Assembly: GCF_018847975.1 (NCBI RefSeq)
Contig: NZ_CP072597.1
Location: forward strand, 1,837,001-1,901,000
Direction of reading: 5' to 3'
Source: Lysobacter sp. K5869
GTDB lineage: Bacteria; Pseudomonadota; Gammaproteobacteria; Xanthomonadales; Xanthomonadaceae
Length of the DNA stretch: 64,000 bases
Under the pieces are notes generated by a model, which was not told the origin of the DNA, did not search any database, and was given only the letters and a program-made list of their open reading frames with translations. Positions 33,406 through 41,916 of this stretch are shown here, piece after piece; position 1 is the stretch's first letter, and each line of letters starts with the position of its first letter. A program made the translations under genes and the position numbers.

Positions 33406-35586
33406 TCATCCGCCGCGCCCAAGCCCACGCTCGGTCGTGAACTTCACCGCCCGTTTCGCAACCCCTCCGCGCCACTCGGTCTGCACCACCAACTCGTGAT
33501 CCCCCGCAGCGGGCGCGGCGAGCCAGCGCTCGCGACCGTCCCCGATCAGCACGCCATCGAGCCACCACGTCAGCCGATCCTCGGGCAGCGGTTGACCGGA
33601 GCTGTCGGTGAGGTTGCCTTGCAATTGCATCGGACGGCCGACGCGGAAGGTCTTGCCGCCGGACGGGCTGATGAGGGCCAGCACCGGCTCGCGCTCGGGC
33701 AGGTCCACGGCGAACGGTTCGGATTCGCCGGAATGGAAACCGTCGTGCGCGATCAGCCGGACTTGTATGCGGTTCGGCGGCAGGCCTTGCAGCGCCAACC
33801 GCGCCTGGTTGCCGCGCAATCCGATGCCCAAGCTGTGCCAGGCGTCTTTCTCGTCGCAGCGCCATTGCGCCCAGACGTCCTTGACGTCGGCGCCCTCCAG
33901 CGCCCATTCCAGCGCGAGTTCTTGCTCGCCGCCCACCTTCGCTGTCGCGTGCGTGAAACGCGGCGGCTGCGCGCTGGCCTTACGGCTCCAGGTTTGCTTG
34001 TCCGGCCCATCGATCCGCAGCGATGCGCCCGGCGCGACGTTGCGCAGGTACGCGCGGAACGCGAACGGCGGCGCATCGTCGTCGCGATGCGCATGGCCAC
34101 CGCCGCAGCAGCAGCCACCGCCTTGCGGTTCGCGCCGCATCAACACCGCGCGCGACAGCACGCCGCCTTGCTCATCCAGCAATTGCGCGCTCCATTGCGT
34201 CGGAATTCCCAGCGCAGGCGCCGCCACCTCGATACGCGCGACCGATTCGACTTCGATCCGTCCGTTCTCCAGCACCCGCCCCTGCACGGAAATCACCGGC
34301 GTCATGCGCCACTCCGGGCCTTGATAGCGCCACGGCGGGTCGGGCCACCACAGGTGTTCGAGGTTGAAGGGCCGCTCCAACGGCGGCAGGATCGGGAAAT
34401 CCGGCGGCAGCCATTCCGGCGCCAGTCGCGGATGGCTGAGCAAGCGCCGATGCTGGTACAGCGACATCCAGCGCGGCCGGCAATAGCTCATGTAGTCGGC
34501 GACGAGTTGCGGGTCGTGAATCGTGCCGTCGCGGATATCCAGGCCGAACTCGCCGATCGACGCCGACATGTACGGCTCATAGGTCGGATAGTCGGGGTCT
34601 GTGGTGCCGCCCGCACCGCAGGGCGTGTGCTGGAACCCGTAGCCGTGCCCGGTCTCGTGCAGAAACGTCTGATCGTTGCCGACCGCGGCCGCACCCAGCC
34701 CGTCGTCGCCGCAGCCGGGCACGCCCAGCGGAATTCCGCTCGGCAACAGGCCGTAGTACACGACGTCGTCGCGATTGCCGTCGTTGTCGCGCAGCAGCGA
34801 CATCGCGTCGAGAAGATCGTTCCAGTTGTCCGAACACTTGCCGGGCGCGACGCGCGCATCGTCCAGCGGCGTGGACCAATCCAGGTTCGAGCAGACCGCG
34901 AACGAACCGGTGGCCTGCACCGGCATCGCCGCCAACGCGGTCGCCGCGGTGGTTTGCAGATCCGCCAGCGTCGGCGCCGCCAAGACCAATCGCGTCACCG
35001 GCGCGCCCGGCGTCGCCGGCGCCGACGTGCTGTCGCCGTCGTAGGCGACCAGAATGCCGCGCACGCGCAGCGTCTGCACCAACTGCGCGCTGACGTTCAC
35101 CGACTTCTCGCTGCCCTCAAAGCCGGTCAGGCGCGCGGTCAGGCGCAGCGTTCCGTACAACTCGTTGGCCGATATCACGAAGTTGAGGCTGCGTCCCAGG
35201 TCGCCGCGCTCGTCGCGGTAGGTCGGGAGTTGTTCGGCGCTGACCGGGCCGCCTTGCGGCGCGTAGGTGTCGACCGGCTCGTACTCGTGCAAGCGATTCC
35301 GACGCGACACTTCCAGCGTCCCGGTGACGTTGGCGACGGTGCCGAGCAAGCCCGAGCGCACGTACACGCGCACCCATGCGGCTTTGAACGCGATCAGCTG
35401 CACCGAATTGTCGGCGCTGCGGTCGGCCGCATCGGTCAGGTGCTCGTTTGCGCGGTGGTATTGGATGGCTTGGGTGACTTCGATGCCGCTCACCCGCGCC
35501 GACCACAGGCGATAGCGATCGACGAAGGATTCCTGCCATGCGCGGCGGAGGCCGGTGGTTAGTTGATCGAGGAGGTGGGGAGGCAT
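33406..35586 (-). CDS. Metzincin-type zinc metalloprotease-like protein, 726 aa
   Basis: The zinc-binding signature HETGHGYGFQH (His310, Glu311, His314, His320) fits the metzincin consensus HExxHxxGxxH, and the Met-turn candidate DYMSYC (Met366) follows at 46 residues. Residues about 30-240 form a beta-rich N-terminal domain (SGIEVTQAIQ start). The C-terminal part (about 430-726) looks like two or more Ig-like modules and has a Cys cluster GGGCCCGGGHAH near 490. No signal peptide or membrane segment is visible at the chosen start, which has AAGGA upstream; a longer open frame begins at 35754. Secretion route and substrate unknown. Confidence 0.78.
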   Translation of the reverse strand: MPPHLLDQLTTGLRRAWQESFVDRYRLWSARVSGIEVTQAIQYHRANEHLTDAADRSADNSVQLIAFKAAWVRVYVRSGLLGTVANVTGTLEVSRRNRLHEYEPVDTYAPQGGPVSAEQLPTYRDERGDLGRSLNFVISANELYGTLRLTARLTGFEGSEKSVNVSAQLVQTLRVRGILVAYDGDSTSAPATPGAPVTRLVLAAPTLADLQTTAATALAAMPVQATGSFAVCSNLDWSTPLDDARVAPGKCSDNWNDLLDAMSLLRDNDGNRDDVVYYGLLPSGIPLGVPGCGDDGLGAAAVGNDQTFLHETGHGYGFQHTPCGAGGTTDPDYPTYEPYMSASIGEFGLDIRDGTIHDPQLVADYMSYCRPRWMSLYQHRRLLSHPRLAPEWLPPDFPILPPLERPFNLEHLWWPDPPWRYQGPEWRMTPVISVQGRVLENGRIEVESVARIEVAAPALGIPTQWSAQLLDEQGGVLSRAVLMRREPQGGGCCCGGGHAHRDDDAPPFAFRAYLRNVAPGASLRIDGPDKQTWSRKASAQPPRFTHATAKVGGEQELALEWALEGADVKDVWAQWRCDEKDAWHSLGIGLRGNQARLALQGLPPNRIQVRLIAHDGFHSGESEPFAVDLPEREPVLALISPSGGKTFRVGRPMQLQGNLTDSSGQPLPEDRLTWWLDGVLIGDGRERWLAAPAAGDHELVVQTEWRGGVAKRAVKFTTERGLGRGG

Positions 35587-35869
35587 GGCAAGGTCCTTTT
35601 GCGGAATGCGGCGTGGCGCTGGTTGCTCGCGCACTGATCTATCCAAGGGCAATCCATGCGTTGCGCACTGCGATCTGGGAACGGGTGCATGCGGGGGATG
35701 CCATTGGATACAACGCTGGTGTTCCGGCCGACCGGACATCCGATGTGCATGCACGGCTCAAGGTGAGCGTTGCATGCGAGAAGGTCAGCCCTCGACGCGA
35801 ATAAACGCAGGTGTCAGTTCACCCGTCCACCAGAACAAGTATCGGTGTTAGAACTGTAGAGCAGGCGTC

Positions 35870-36664
35870 TCACGGGCTAGTTCGATCAAGCGACTTTGCG
35901 AGCATGCTGATAAAAGAAATGTAGGCGACTGCATTCTCTGGGTTGTCTTGAACAAGTCCATGTGCTCGAGGGTTTCTAATCGCGAGCATGGCGCCGGAGA
36001 ACAGAAACATCATTCCTTGCTGTTCACTCCGCTCACTATCATTCTGCTGCTCGTTGAACTTGAGAATTGGTGATTTTGGGCTAAAGACTAATTGCATGAG
36101 CTCCGTGCCACTAGGATCCATGCGCATGCTTCTCATCTTGACGAGCATGTCTAGAACTTTGCACGAATTCTCAACCGCTTCTGCGTAGTGTCCGTCCGAA
36201 AATAGCTTTGAGCAGGCACGAGAGATTTCAGGGTGCAGATCCAGGTCTCCGAATGCTCGACGAGCTTTGGAAACGGATGACTCTCCGCCATCCTCGAGTT
36301 TTTCGTGAAACAGCTCAATGATGGTTTTAAGATTTAGTATTTCTCGCTCCCTGCTTTCCTGGACGCTCTGAATTACGTCGCGAAGCGGGGTTTCGTATAT
36401 CATGTTGTAGCCAGCAGTATCGAGTGATCTGGGTTGAAATCTGTTGTATTCCAGCGTGCCATGACCGAACACCTCAGCTACTGTGTCTTTGAGCTTGTTC
36501 TCGATCGAGTCTAAGCGTGGATCACCCCTCTGCGTGAGAGAGTTGGGATTGAATTCCTCCAAGTCTCTTATCCGGCGCTCTAGCTTTGGAATAGCTGAGC
36601 GCATCTGCTCTGAGGAGAGATTTGCCGCAGTTGGTTGTTGTGAGGGGGGTTTTCTAGCAGCCAT
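35870..36664 (-). CDS. TIGR02391 (Ymh-like) family protein
   Basis: A 264-residue protein. The N-terminal half is helical (coiled-coil like); the C-terminal part matches the TIGR02391 domain: LHPEISRACSKLFSDGHYAEA, GTELMQLVFSPKSPILKFN, and GMMFLFSGAMLAIRNPRAHG, with the RNPRAH motif resembling HEPN-type RX4-6H sites. The family is recurrent in phage-defence and abortive-infection contexts, though activity is not established. The GC content is low compared with neighbours. The upstream gene on the same strand is also of abortive-infection type. Confidence 0.88.
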   Translation of the reverse strand: MAARKPPSQQPTAANLSSEQMRSAIPKLERRIRDLEEFNPNSLTQRGDPRLDSIENKLKDTVAEVFGHGTLEYNRFQPRSLDTAGYNMIYETPLRDVIQSVQESREREILNLKTIIELFHEKLEDGGESSVSKARRAFGDLDLHPEISRACSKLFSDGHYAEAVENSCKVLDMLVKMRSMRMDPSGTELMQLVFSPKSPILKFNEQQNDSERSEQQGMMFLFSGAMLAIRNPRAHGLVQDNPENAVAYISFISMLAKSLDRTSP

Positions 36665-36769
36665 GCTCTAGCTCCTCATTAAGTGTGATAAGACTCGTTG
36701 CGACATCCGATGCCTGACTTAACCATGTCGTGAAGGGGGCTCAGCTTGAATGATTTCTAGTCACCAGTC

Positions 36770-37678
36770 CTAAGGCTTGTTGGGGCGGTCATTGTGTGTC
36801 TCAGTAAGAAAGACGGCCAGAGTTGAGGCCGCTCCGGCCGCAAGTTTTGCGTGACGAGGTTTAAGCCCCTTTGTGCTCGCGACCTTGCCATGTCCGGTGC
36901 CATAGTGATTCCTTAGCTCTGCAACGCCTTGGGTAATTGAGGCTAAGTTACTCAGTAATCTCTTGATGGTCTCCGCAGCTTTTGCTTTGTCTGGGATGTC
37001 ATCGGGCGTCAGCTCCAATTCCTTGGCAGTTAGTTTTACTAGCTCTGGAATGTCGGCGGTCCTTGAGAACACCACGTTGCGATCAGACAGAATCGTCTTG
37101 CAGCAGGTTTCGACAAGCTCTTTGGCCGTCCCAATAGCAAGTGACGGATCATTGATTATTGCAGCTTCAATGCGTGTAATTTGCTGTGAGACATAAGATG
37201 GGTCCGTGCCTGCAAGGCTCTCGCGGGCGGCATTGATGCCCGGCGTGGCACTGATTCCAACATATCGGCCGATATAGACAGGCTTTCCAGAGAGACGAGT
37301 GCGCTCAACTAGTTGGAACCCATCATTTCGAAGGTACTGATTAAACATTTGGCAGATGCGCTCTGCTTCTGTCGAGTCAGAGCGGACAACCGGATGCAGC
37401 ACCTCGGCGAGAAATCTGAGAAAAATCTCATCATCGCCATTAAGAATGTTTAGTCGGGTGTCGTAGAAGACCCAGTCATCGTTCCAATCGTAGTTGTTGA
37501 CGCGATGCTGCCAGATATCACCAGCGGCATCCTTGAAGCGTGGATCAAACGAAGGGAGGCTCTGCAGATCAAAGAGGCGAGAAAGGAACTCCGTCTCTTC
37601 TAGGCGGCCGTACAGATTGACCTGTTCAGCTATCATGGCATCGATAATGTCGCGGCGAGTGAGCTGCGATATCTTCAT
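36770..37678 (-). CDS. Abortive infection family protein (AbiJ-like N-terminus, Abi_C domain)
   Basis: A 302-residue protein. The start MKISQLTRRDIIDAMIAE with YGRLEETEFLSRLFDL resembles AbiJ N-terminal domain 3, and the C-terminal half shows the Abi_C region: AKELVETCCKTIL, then AELRNHYGTGHGK. The RNHYGTGHG motif is like the HEPN RX4-6H ribonuclease-type motif. It probably acts as a phage-induced toxin that arrests the infected cell; this is inferred from the family. It is 105 bases upstream of the TIGR02391 gene and shares its low GC content, so the two are likely a unit. Confidence 0.88.
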   Translation of the reverse strand: MKISQLTRRDIIDAMIAEQVNLYGRLEETEFLSRLFDLQSLPSFDPRFKDAAGDIWQHRVNNYDWNDDWVFYDTRLNILNGDDEIFLRFLAEVLHPVVRSDSTEAERICQMFNQYLRNDGFQLVERTRLSGKPVYIGRYVGISATPGINAARESLAGTDPSYVSQQITRIEAAIINDPSLAIGTAKELVETCCKTILSDRNVVFSRTADIPELVKLTAKELELTPDDIPDKAKAAETIKRLLSNLASITQGVAELRNHYGTGHGKVASTKGLKPRHAKLAAGAASTLAVFLTETHNDRPNKP

Positions 37679-38037
37679 GGGCTATCGACAATCTCTCTTT
37701 TGGGAAATGCTTCGTAAGCCCCGAGGTGGGGTATGCGCCAGATGTTCAAGCAGCCTCAGAACGCCGTCAAGGCGCTTCTCGGGCAAGGGTCAATCACGTT
37801 AGCGGCACACCCTATCGCAGGTCTGCTGGCGTGCATATTGAATAATTCGAGGCGATAAGTTGCGTGGCCTCATATTCTCGTTTTCCCGTCACTAGTAGCG
37901 TCGCTGCCGGGCTGTCGCTCCGGAATTCTATTGCAGATACGTATTTGGGCGATGAAATCGGACTTGTCTGATTGACGGCCCTTGTTAAGCCACGCAAAAT
38001 CGTAATCACGGAGTCTCTAAACTCCGCACAAAGCGGT

Positions 38038-38065
38038 ACCCACCTCCGTCAATTGGTGGGTTTTT
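38038..38065 (+). terminator. Terminator-like hairpin
   Basis: ACCCACC (38038-38044) pairs with GGTGGGT (38055-38061) around a 10-base loop and is followed by a T-run that continues to 38065. No gene upstream on this strand ends here, so it may belong to the structured leader downstream, or terminate readthrough from an unseen promoter. Confidence 0.6.
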
Positions 38066-38178
38066 CATGCCTGGCGTTTAGGCATGTCGACGCGTTTTCC
38101 TGCGTCGGGAGGGCGGCTAATACAATACCCGAAAGGGGAATACGCCCACCGGCTTTGTGCGGTTTAGAGCCTCCCGAC
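38066..38178 (+). ncRNA. Structured leader RNA candidate
   Basis: A first hairpin has stem CATGCCT/AGGCATG (38066-38072, 38080-38086). Then an outer stem GTCGGGAGG (38104-38112) with CCTCCCGAC (38170-38178) encloses two hairpins: CCC-GAAA-GGG (38128-38137, a GNRA tetraloop) and ACCG/CGGT (38148-38151, 38160-38163). The three-way-junction layout precedes a small ORF whose ribosome-binding site is at 38222. I recall a comparable leader (CCC-GNRA-GGG then CCGGCTTTGT hairpin) upstream of DUF3077-type genes in Pseudomonas; this is memory, not a search. Confidence 0.55.
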
Positions 38179-38238
38179 ACCCCGCCGGCCGCACGCCGCG
38201 CCGCGCGGGTTTTCCGCTCAAGGACAGGAGTGCCGCGT

Positions 38239-38523
38239 ATGCCCCGTAAATCCGACCCTACGCCCCCGCACGAAGGGGTGGTCATGCCCGTTGACGCGTT
38301 CAAAGCGCTTTCCGCTTTCCAGCAGGAGTTGCACGGGATCGTGCGGACTTTGCAGCCGGAGGTGTTGGTCGAAATCGGTTATCCCGCCGGGCAGGACCAT
38401 CGCTTGCTGCGGGAGGTGTTCCAGGCGCTGGCGCGGCGGCTGGATCCGGTGATGGATGCCTGTGTGTGGTCGCCCGTCGGGGACGAGGGGGCGGGGCCGG
38501 CGCCGTCGCGGCGTCTGCACTGA
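38239..38523 (+). CDS. Small protein, 94 aa, unknown, behind a structured leader
   Basis: A soluble protein with a helical core (AFKALSAFQQELHGIVRTL and HRLLREVFQALARRLDPVMDAC, in parts). It has GGACAGGAG eight bases before the ATG. I do not recognise a family with certainty; the gene organisation, a small ORF after a folded leader, resembles the DUF3077 group of Pseudomonas. GC content is back to genome average. An alternative longer frame from 37972 passes through the leader and is rejected. Confidence 0.6.
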   Translation: MPRKSDPTPPHEGVVMPVDAFKALSAFQQELHGIVRTLQPEVLVEIGYPAGQDHRLLREVFQALARRLDPVMDACVWSPVGDEGAGPAPSRRLH

Positions 38524-38633
38524 CTCGTGGGGGCCCTGCTCCGGTAGCGGGCAGGGCGGTTGCGACTCGCCCTGTCTCGCCGTTGATGCGGTGGGACTTG
38601 GGGTCGACCCGGGCCGCGCCAATCGCAAGCCAA

Positions 38634-38678
38634 AAAAGCCTTGCGTGCGAGCCGAAAGGCGTCGAGCGCAAGGCTTTT
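38634..38678. terminator. Terminator-like hairpin with GAAA loop
   Basis: AAAAGCCTTGCG (38634-38645) pairs with CGCAAGGCTTTT (38667-38678). Inside is a second stem-loop GCC-GAAA-GGC (38651-38660). The flanking A and T runs give a bidirectional terminator shape 110 bases after the small ORF. Confidence 0.6.
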
Positions 38679-38699
38679 GGGGTCGTCGTTAGGCGGTTT

Positions 38700-39040
38700 T
38701 TTGCTCGCCTGTAAGCCGCGCCGTCCCGGTCGCCGCATCGCGCATCCCGGCCGCAAGGCGATTCGCTTTGCGCGTGGGCTGCCGATGCTTGCGCGTGACT
38801 GTTTACGTGTTGCGTTCGCAAAGCGTCGGGTATTGCGCGCAAGCCGTTGGGTTTGCGGTTGCGGCGCGGAGACTTGCGTGTGCTGCGAGACGGCTTGCGC
38901 GCGAGCCGTTGCGGCTTGCGAGCGCAACGCTTGGTGTGTTGCGCGCAAGCCAAATACGACGCGGGCAACCCGTGCGAGGTTGCGGCTGGGTGTTGACGCG
39001 TCGCGTGCAAGCCGCGACGGGTTGCGGCCCGGGCTGCGCG
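38700..39040. repeat. Degenerate TTGCG/CGCAAGCC word array
   Basis: This stretch repeats short words TTGCGCGCAAGCC, TTGCGTTCGCAAAG and variants at roughly 20-25-base intervals, in both orientations. Open frames through it read as Arg/Ala-rich noise on several strands. No gene is seen between 38524 and 39304. Confidence 0.55.
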
Positions 39041-39304
39041 GCTTGCGCTGGGGCCGCCAACCCGGCAGCCCGACAAAGCTGCAGGACGCGGCGGGCCGCG
39101 CCAAGCGCTTGATCCGTAAACCATCGTCCTCGCCATCGGCGTTCAGCGCCGCTGGCGTCGGCGTGCGCACTCGCCCCCAACCGTCCCGCCGCTCGCCCGC
39201 CCATCCGGCCGCTCGCCCCCCGATTCCCCCACTCGACATTTAATCCCCGCGCCCGCCCGGGCCCGGCGATAGCGTGCGATGGCACCCCCATCGAGGCCAC
39301 CCCC

Positions 39305-39652
39305 ATGCTGACGTCGAGCGATCTCATCCAGGCCCTGCGGCCGGCTTTCATCGTCTATGCGTTGGCCATGGCCTCGACGGGGGCGGCGCTGCGCTTCGCG
39401 CCCGACGACGCGCGGCAGGCGGCCGCGCGCACGCCGGCGGCGCTGCGCTGGGTGCAGCGGGCGGAGCGCGCGTTCGGCGAGGCGGCGGTGGAGCGGCCGG
39501 TCGCCTCGGTCGCGCGCGCGGCGGCGCCGTTGCAGGCCGGGCTGCGCGCGCACGCGGACACTTGCGCGCGGGTCGCGGCCGAGGCGCTGCCGGCGCCGGC
39601 GGCCGCCGCGCACGGGGCGTTCGTGGCCGGCGCGCTGGCCGCCTTGCCCTAA
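39305..39652 (+). CDS. Hypothetical protein, 115 aa
   Basis: An Ala-rich, mostly helical sequence with a hydrophobic N-terminal segment (AFIVYALAMASTGAAL, about residues 14-30) and one Cys. No ribosome-binding site is clear and no family is recognised, so this is a weak call based on codon use and frame length. Confidence 0.35.
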   Translation: MLTSSDLIQALRPAFIVYALAMASTGAALRFAPDDARQAAARTPAALRWVQRAERAFGEAAVERPVASVARAAAPLQAGLRAHADTCARVAAEALPAPAAAAHGAFVAGALAALP

Positions 39653-39740
39653 GCGCCGTCGGACGGCGCGCCGCCGGTCCGGCGGCGCCGGCTTTTCGCT
39701 AAGCTGGCCGCCAGCGCCCGCACGGAGCCGCCGCGCCGCC

Positions 39741-40367
39741 ATGACCGACCTGACTCTGGAAACCACCCGCTTCCGCGAATGGGCCGGCGGCGGGCTGAGC
39801 CCGCGCGAGGGCCAGTGGGAGTGCGATTACAGCCATTGGCCGGCGTGGCACCGCGCGGTGCTGAGCTGGGTGGAGGGCGGCGACCCGCGCGCGTGGTCGG
39901 ACGCCGAAGTCGGGCATGTGCTGTACGCCATCGCCCGCGACAACGACGCGCGATACCTCGTCCGAGAAATCCGCAAGCGCCGCCCGAGCGCGCTGCGTTT
40001 CCTTGCGCGCGCCTCGCTCGCGCACGGCGAGGCCGATGCGCGCTGGCAGTTGGCGGTGGAACTCGGGCATCTGGCCGACGACGAGGAAGCGCAGGCGCTG
40101 CTGCTGGCGCTGGCGACCGATCAAGACGAATACGTCCGCCGCCGCGCGATCCGCGCGCTGGCCGGCCTGCGCGTGCGCGCGGCCGAGGAACTGGCGTGGG
40201 CGGCGTGGCATCGCGCGGACGAGTATCAGGAGTGGGCGCGGATGTCGGTGTTGGAGTGTTTGCAGGAATTGGAGTCGCCGCGGTTCGAGGCGTTGCTGGG
40301 GGATGCCTTGCAGGACCATCGGCCGTTTTTGCGGCAGTTCGCCGAGCGCTTGCAGACTATGCGGTGA
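39741..40367 (+). CDS. HEAT-repeat-like protein, 208 aa
   Basis: A soluble helical protein. Residues about 90-205 show HEAT-like helical pairs (DDEEAQALLLALATDQDEYVRRRAIRALAGL, in parts; then MSVLECLQELESPRFEALL), of the type seen in lyase-like PBS repeats. The N-terminal part is rich in Trp (WECDYSHWPAWHRAVLSWV). Function unknown; such proteins usually bind other proteins. It converges with the XVIPCD gene 40 bases downstream. Confidence 0.72.
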   Translation: MTDLTLETTRFREWAGGGLSPREGQWECDYSHWPAWHRAVLSWVEGGDPRAWSDAEVGHVLYAIARDNDARYLVREIRKRRPSALRFLARASLAHGEADARWQLAVELGHLADDEEAQALLLALATDQDEYVRRRAIRALAGLRVRAAEELAWAAWHRADEYQEWARMSVLECLQELESPRFEALLGDALQDHRPFLRQFAERLQTMR

Positions 40368-40407
40368 GGGTCGTCCGCGAATTCAAGCGCATCGCCCTTC
40401 GGCGTTT

Positions 40408-41853
40408 TCAGCGGGCCGGCCCGCTGCGTTCCGGGGCGTCCGATTCCAGCGGCTTGTGTTCCATGGCTATTCGCGTCTCCCGCTGGCGGTCGAACTCGCC
40501 GGCTTGCTCGGCGGTCAGCTGCAACCGCTGCGCGGCAGCCGTTACGTCGATCGACGCGACGAACCCGGGCGTTGTCCCGTACACATGCATCTTGTCGCCG
40601 ACCATGGCGACGCCGGCGATTCGTTCGGCGCCATCCAACCCCGCGCGTTTGGCCTCCAGCATCGCCTGCGCGACCGTTTCATCGGAGAGGTGGTGCGGCG
40701 CCCGCTCCCGGATCTGGTCGAACGCCGCCCGGTCTTGCGGGCTAAGCAGATGCAAAGCTCGATCTTGCTCGGCGGATCGTGCCGGCGTTGGACGTTCGTC
40801 GGTCAGATGGGGCGAGCGCAACTGCGCCCATTGCGACGCGTACTCCGACATCGGGCGTTGCAGGGCCTCCTGCGGATTCACGCTCACCCGCCGCTCGGGC
40901 TCGAAGGCATTGCGCCTTTCGATGCCGTGAACACCGCCATCGGACTCCAGTCGGACGTTGGCGATGGTCGTTTTCTGCCGTTCCGCCTCGACCAGGAGCG
41001 CGGCGGCGATCAACAGGCTGTTCGGCCCGGAGGGGATTGCATGGCTTTCCTCCATTCGCCTGACTTCTGAGAGGGTTCTTTCGAATGCGGTATGTCCCGG
41101 GTGTTCGGGGTTGGCGAAATCGGTCAGCGGGGGATTGCGCGGCGGAGGCGGTGCCGTCGGTTCCGCTCGATGCTTGATGAGCAGTTGGTAATCGCGCAAA
41201 TACAGGTCGCGTTGTGTAAGCAGGCCATCGGCATCCTGATCTTTCAAGCCATCTGGGCGTGTATAGGGAAAGTTCGGAATCGGGCCCGACAGTTGCGCTA
41301 TCGCGTCCCTATCCTCGATCCGGCCCTCCTTCCAGGACGAATAGACGACGGCGGCGCCGATGCCCGATCCGCTGCTGTAGCCGATGAACTTCCAGTTGAT
41401 CGTTCGAAAGTCCTCGTTGCCCTTCAAGTCCTGAAAGATCGGGAACGCGTTGAACACCGTGCGCGCTTCAAGGTCGGCCCGATAAGCTACGTAATCCTCG
41501 GCGCGTCCGCCGCGGAACGGCATCGTCGCGGTGTTGTATTTGTCGTGTCCGATTTCGTGAGCGAGGGTGGTGAAGATCGCCAGCTCGGAAAGAATGGTGG
41601 AACTTTGCGGCGGGCCTTTGAGCGATTCGTAGCTCGCTTGGTTGACGACGATCTTCGGCGGTTCGGTCGGGTGATAGTAGGGTAGGTGGGTCTCTGGGTC
41701 GGTTACGATGGTTCCGCCATTGCGGAAGAACTGGGCGAAGTCGGAACTGGCATGACTGGATTCCAGGATCCATCCTTGCATCCGTTGCGGCATGTCGCGG
41801 AAAACGGAGCTACCCTTCAGAACATCTCGATCGTTGCTGGCATTGGTCGACAT
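40408..41853 (-). CDS. XVIPCD-domain metalloprotease, putative type IV secretion effector
   Basis: A 481-residue protein without signal peptide. Residues about 85-135 hold a zinc-protease motif HEIGH (His99, Glu100, His103) in FTTLAHEIGHDKYN with a downstream acidic residue near 129. A Pro-rich linker leads to an XVIPCD-like domain (about 242-345): NPEHPGHTAFERTL, EVRRMEE, LIAAALLVEAERQKTTIANVRLE, RVSV, EA.QRPM.E. That domain recruits toxins to VirD4 of the X-T4SS that kills rival bacteria. The C-terminal part (about 350-481) recurs in Lysobacter effectors as I recall. GGGGAGGGAA precedes the ATG. Divergent from a lipoprotein gene. Confidence 0.75.
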   Translation of the reverse strand: MSTNASNDRDVLKGSSVFRDMPQRMQGWILESSHASSDFAQFFRNGGTIVTDPETHLPYYHPTEPPKIVVNQASYESLKGPPQSSTILSELAIFTTLAHEIGHDKYNTATMPFRGGRAEDYVAYRADLEARTVFNAFPIFQDLKGNEDFRTINWKFIGYSSGSGIGAAVVYSSWKEGRIEDRDAIAQLSGPIPNFPYTRPDGLKDQDADGLLTQRDLYLRDYQLLIKHRAEPTAPPPPRNPPLTDFANPEHPGHTAFERTLSEVRRMEESHAIPSGPNSLLIAAALLVEAERQKTTIANVRLESDGGVHGIERRNAFEPERRVSVNPQEALQRPMSEYASQWAQLRSPHLTDERPTPARSAEQDRALHLLSPQDRAAFDQIRERAPHHLSDETVAQAMLEAKRAGLDGAERIAGVAMVGDKMHVYGTTPGFVASIDVTAAAQRLQLTAEQAGEFDRQRETRIAMEHKPLESDAPERSGPAR

Positions 41854-41916
41854 CGGGTTCCCTCCCCTAGTGGGCAGGCGATCATCGTAGAAGAACGATT
41901 CGCGGAGAGGTGAAGC

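Noticed and set aside
33496..35562. 688-codon plus-strand frame opposite the metzincin gene
   Set aside because: Repetitive Arg/His-rich translation without domains; the minus strand carries the HETGHGYGFQH motif.
37812..38009. 65-codon minus-strand ORF next to the abortive-infection genes
   Set aside because: Starts at GTG with no ribosome-binding site, has no recognisable domain, and lies in AT-richer DNA where a short open frame is expected by chance.
37972..38238. In-frame extension of the small 94-aa protein upstream
   Set aside because: It runs through the hairpins of the leader and ignores a good GGACAGGAG site at the 38239 start.
38524..39304. Several Arg/Ala-rich frames across the word-repeat field
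   Set aside because: Frames are open on multiple strands at once and encode low-complexity sequence without start signals.
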